Positions 6,971 to 8,897 of a stretch of 8,897 bases of DNA are shown here, one piece after another (position 1 is the first letter of the stretch; every line of letters begins with the position of its first letter). A model generated the notes under the pieces. That model worked only from the letters and a program-made list of their open reading frames with translations. It had not been told where the DNA came from and did not search any database. The DNA comes from an uncultured Prevotellaceae bacterium. GTDB lineage: Bacteria > Bacteroidota > Bacteroidia > Bacteroidales > Bacteroidaceae. The translations under genes were made by a program, and so were the position numbers. The stretch covers positions 1-8,897 of the forward strand of contig CABSGW010000101.1 of the NCBI GenBank assembly GCA_902477365.1, written 5' to 3'.

Positions 6971-6999
6971 TTGTATATGGAGGATATTTGTTAACTTTG
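6971..6999 (+). promoter_or_regulatory. Promoter for the DUF1599-DoxX-tpiA cluster
   Basis: TAACTTTG at 6992-6999 matches the Bacteroidota -7 element. The -33 box is either TTG at 6971-6973 (18-base gap) or TTTG at 6966-6969 (22-base gap); both are just off the usual spacing. Transcription would begin near 7006, giving a very short leader of about 13 bases with AGGA before the ATG at 7019. Confidence 0.6.
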
Positions 7000-7018
7000 T
7001 ACTTTAAATAGGATAAAG

Positions 7019-7561
7019 ATGAGTCACACCGAAGAAGAATTTAAGCAAGCTATATCAATATGCCGTGAGTTATATGTTAAAAAACTCCATGATTATGGGG
7101 CTGCATGGCGTATCTTAAGAATTCCTTCTGTTACAGATCAGTTGTTTATCAAGGCAAACCGTATACGTTCTTTGGAAATGAAAGGTGAGTCTATGATAGG
7201 TGAAGGACTTGTAGGTGAATTCATCGCTATTGTGAATTATGGTGTGATTGGATTGATACAGCTGGAATTAGGATATACGGATCAGACTGATATTACACCG
7301 GAGGAAGCAATACGTTTGTATGATAAGTATGCCCATGAAGTGCTTTTGTTGATGGGGCGTAAAAATCATGATTATGATGAGGCATGGCGTGGAATGCGTG
7401 TCACTTCGTATACCGACTTGATTCTGATGAAACTTTATCGCACTAAGCAAATAGAGGAGCTTGGTGGGGAAACATTGGTGTCGGAAGGTATTGATGCAAA
7501 TTATGCCGATATGATTAATTATGCGGTTTTTGCTATAATTAAATTGGTAATTGAAGCATAA
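7019..7561 (+). CDS. DUF1599 family protein with two tandem copies of the domain
   Basis: A 180-residue soluble protein of unknown function in the DUF1599 family (Pfam PF07659, which I recall has also been described as a nucleotide-modification-associated domain). It is an internal duplication. Repeat 1 (about 15-84) has LHDYGAAWR, then RIPSVTD, K45 and R48, GES-IGEG and IVNYGV. Repeat 2 (about 104-178) has NHDYDEAWR, then RVTSYTD, K138 and R141, GET-VSEG and MINYAV. The repeated H-D-Y, W-R, T-D, G-E and N-Y positions suggest a helical bundle with paired binding sites, possibly for a phosphorylated ligand; that is inference. No signal peptide or membrane segment is present. It is first in a cluster and overlaps the DoxX-like gene by 11 bases, with tpiA following. 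The family assignment is firm; the function is unknown. Confidence 0.85.
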   Translation: MSHTEEEFKQAISICRELYVKKLHDYGAAWRILRIPSVTDQLFIKANRIRSLEMKGESMIGEGLVGEFIAIVNYGVIGLIQLELGYTDQTDITPEEAIRLYDKYAHEVLLLMGRKNHDYDEAWRGMRVTSYTDLILMKLYRTKQIEELGGETLVSEGIDANYADMINYAVFAIIKLVIEA

Positions 7562-8870
7562 AATATTACATATCATATCTTATCATGCGACGAATATTTG
7601 TCGTATGATATTGGCTTTGGTGTTCGTCTTTTCAGGTTTTGTGAAGGCTGTAGACCCTTTGGGGACAACGTATAAACTAGAGGAATATTTGATGCATTGG
7701 GGATTGTTTGATATTCCCTTATCGGTTTGTACAGGATTAGCTGTTATGCTTTCTACGCTAGAGTTTATCTTAGGTATTTACCTGTTGTTTGGCATTCGGC
7801 GTAAATTTACAGCTTTGGCTACATTCGTTTTTGTGTCGTGCATGTTACTGCTGACTATTTATATTGTGATAGCAGAGCCTGTTGCAGATTGTGGGTGTTT
7901 TGGTGATGCAATTCATCTGACGAATAGAGAGACATTTGTCAAAAATATCTTTTTGTTCTTGGCCTCATGCATGATACTTAGAAGACCTCTTTTCCAATTC
8001 CGTTTTATTTCGGAGAGAAATCAGTGGTTGGTATCGACATATTCTTTTGTATATATCCTATTCTTTTCTACTTGGTCTTTATATTATTTACCGGTGTTGG
8101 ACTTCCGTCCTTACCATATAGGGGTGAATATTCAAGAGGCTTCTCAATTACCTCCCTCAGCGAAGCTTCCTGTGTACGAAACTGATTTTATTTTTGAGAA
8201 AAATGGAAAGCAACAACATTTTAAGGAGGAGAACTATCCCGATAGTACATGGACATTTGTGGACAGTAAAACTAAGTTGATTTCTGCTGGCGATGAACCG
8301 AAAATAAAAGATTTCTTTATCTCTGATTTGTTAACAGGAGATGATGTTACGGATAAATTATTGGCTGACTCATTGTATGCTTTTTGGATTATTTCTCCAG
8401 ACTTGGAAGAGGTGGAAGATTATCCAATAGATGGAATTAATGAAATACACGATTATTGTGTGGATCATGGTTATTCCTTGTATTGTATTACATCATCAGA
8501 TCATGACGCTTGCGTAGCTTGGCAAGATCGTATTGGCGTTTATTTCCCTATTTTGCAGGCTGATAAGACTTTATTGAAAACCATTGTACGTTCTAATCCA
8601 GGTTTGTTACTTGTTAAAAATGGCTCGATTTTGAATAAGTGGAGTAAACACGATTTCCCTGTTGAAGAGCAATTAAATGGCGATTTAGAACAAATGGAAT
8701 TAGTGGATGATGAGTATCAGAATAGATGGTTTGACTTGTTAAAAATGTTATCATGGTATATTATACCCTTACTATTTATTACCTTAGCAGACAGAATCTG
8801 GATAGGTAGTAAATATTATAAGCGATATAAACTTCATAAATTGATATTAACCAATAAAAAAAGACAATGA
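7551..8870 (+). CDS. DoxX-like inner membrane protein with a thioredoxin-like periplasmic region
   Basis: A 439-residue membrane protein. Likely membrane segments are at about 15-33, 58-81, 86-108, 130-146, 159-181 and 396-416. The first four form a DoxX/MauE-like bundle, including FVFSGFVKAVDPLGTTYK (24-41) and a CGCFGD motif (114-119) that should face the periplasm. Residues 182-395 form a soluble part, whose second half (276-370: FWIISPDLEE, YCITSS, FPILQADKT, SNPGLLLVKNGSI) resembles a thioredoxin/TlpA fold but lacks the CXXC pair. The basic tail KYYKRYKLHK fits a cytoplasmic C-terminus. The only standard start codon before the first membrane segment is TTG at 7551, directly after an in-frame TAA; an ATG at 7605 (residue 19) would leave almost nothing before that segment. 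The gene overlaps DUF1599 by 11 bases and tpiA by 4. A redox role is plausible but unproven. Confidence 0.82.
   Translation: MKHKILHIISYHATNICRMILALVFVFSGFVKAVDPLGTTYKLEEYLMHWGLFDIPLSVCTGLAVMLSTLEFILGIYLLFGIRRKFTALATFVFVSCMLLLTIYIVIAEPVADCGCFGDAIHLTNRETFVKNIFLFLASCMILRRPLFQFRFISERNQWLVSTYSFVYILFFSTWSLYYLPVLDFRPYHIGVNIQEASQLPPSAKLPVYETDFIFEKNGKQQHFKEENYPDSTWTFVDSKTKLISAGDEPKIKDFFISDLLTGDDVTDKLLADSLYAFWIISPDLEEVEDYPIDGINEIHDYCVDHGYSLYCITSSDHDACVAWQDRIGVYFPILQADKTLLKTIVRSNPGLLLVKNGSILNKWSKHDFPVEEQLNGDLEQMELVDDEYQNRWFDLLKMLSWYIIPLLFITLADRIWIGSKYYKRYKLHKLILTNKKRQ
7581..7610 (+). other. Hairpin in the early codons of the DoxX-like gene
   Basis: TATCATGCGAC (7581-7591) pairs with GTCGTATGATA (7600-7610) as an 11-pair stem with one G-U wobble and an 8-base loop. 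The right arm contains the in-frame ATG at 7605. It could affect translation start or RNA stability, or be chance. Confidence 0.45.
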
Positions 8871-8897
8871 GAAAGAAAATTGTTGCAGGTAACTGGA
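8867..8897 (+). CDS. tpiA: Triosephosphate isomerase (first 10 codons only, cut by window edge)
   Basis: The visible residues MRKKIVAGNW match the highly conserved start of triosephosphate isomerase, in which the Asn and the following Lys (just outside the window) are active-site residues. The enzyme interconverts dihydroxyacetone phosphate and glyceraldehyde 3-phosphate in glycolysis. The ATG overlaps the TGA of the DoxX-like gene in an ATGA arrangement, which points to coupled translation. Only the N-terminus is seen, but the motif is distinctive and the neighbour order fits Bacteroidales. Confidence 0.88.
   Translation, partial: MRKKIVAGNW

Noticed and set aside
7268..7576. A 102-codon minus-strand open frame opposite the DUF1599 gene
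   Set aside because: Antisense to a gene whose two repeats are conserved at protein level, with no promoter or motif of its own.
1..8897. Possible defence island, prophage, insertion sequence or CRISPR array
   Set aside because: All genes are core or family-conserved chromosomal genes; no transposase, integrase, repeat-spacer pattern or terminal inverted repeats were seen.

Overview
The window is ordinary chromosomal DNA from a member of the Bacteroidales (phylum Bacteroidota), probably a gut or oral commensal. Three things point there. The protein sequences have the style of that order, notably RuvA, PdxJ, the two-repeat DUF1599 protein and the DoxX-type membrane protein next to tpiA. Several intergenic regions carry the Bacteroidota promoter consensus (TTTG, a gap of about 20, then TAnnTTTG). 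Ribosome binding sites are mostly weak or absent. The sequence alone does not settle the genus. The proteins look like relatives of the Bacteroides/Parabacteroides versions but are not ones I recognise as identical.

Layout. Bases 1-559 (minus strand) hold most of ruvA, whose 3' end lies off the left edge. A 298-base stretch without a gene (560-857) separates it from nadK (NAD kinase, minus, 858-1745). A short divergent region (1746-1873) has a TATTTTTGC promoter element on each strand, and together these form an 11-base inverted repeat. Rightward from there runs a tight cluster: pdxJ (vitamin B6 synthesis), a DJ-1/PfpI family gene, ispD (isoprenoid synthesis) and recG (replication fork rescue). 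Its gaps are 6 bases and 6 bases, followed by a 16-base overlap. A separate promoter then serves a secreted M23 peptidase with a LysM domain (6024-6920). After a strong hairpin and another promoter comes a second tight cluster: a DUF1599 protein with an internal duplication, a DoxX-like membrane protein carrying a thioredoxin-like region, and the first codons of tpiA (triosephosphate isomerase), which is cut by the right edge.

How the genes relate. PdxJ and IspD both belong to routes fed by 1-deoxy-D-xylulose 5-phosphate, so the first cluster combines two branches from one precursor with a small DJ-1 protein and a housekeeping helicase. RuvA and RecG both remodel branched DNA but lie in different transcription units. 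The DUF1599-DoxX-tpiA genes overlap one another (11 and 4 bases), so they are probably translated in a coupled way.

I saw no mobile element, CRISPR array, RNA gene or clear phage or defence system. The most interesting items are the face-to-face promoter palindrome between nadK and pdxJ, the duplicated DUF1599 protein, and the DoxX-thioredoxin-like fusion. That fusion gene appears to start at a TTG codon and has a hairpin over its early codons.
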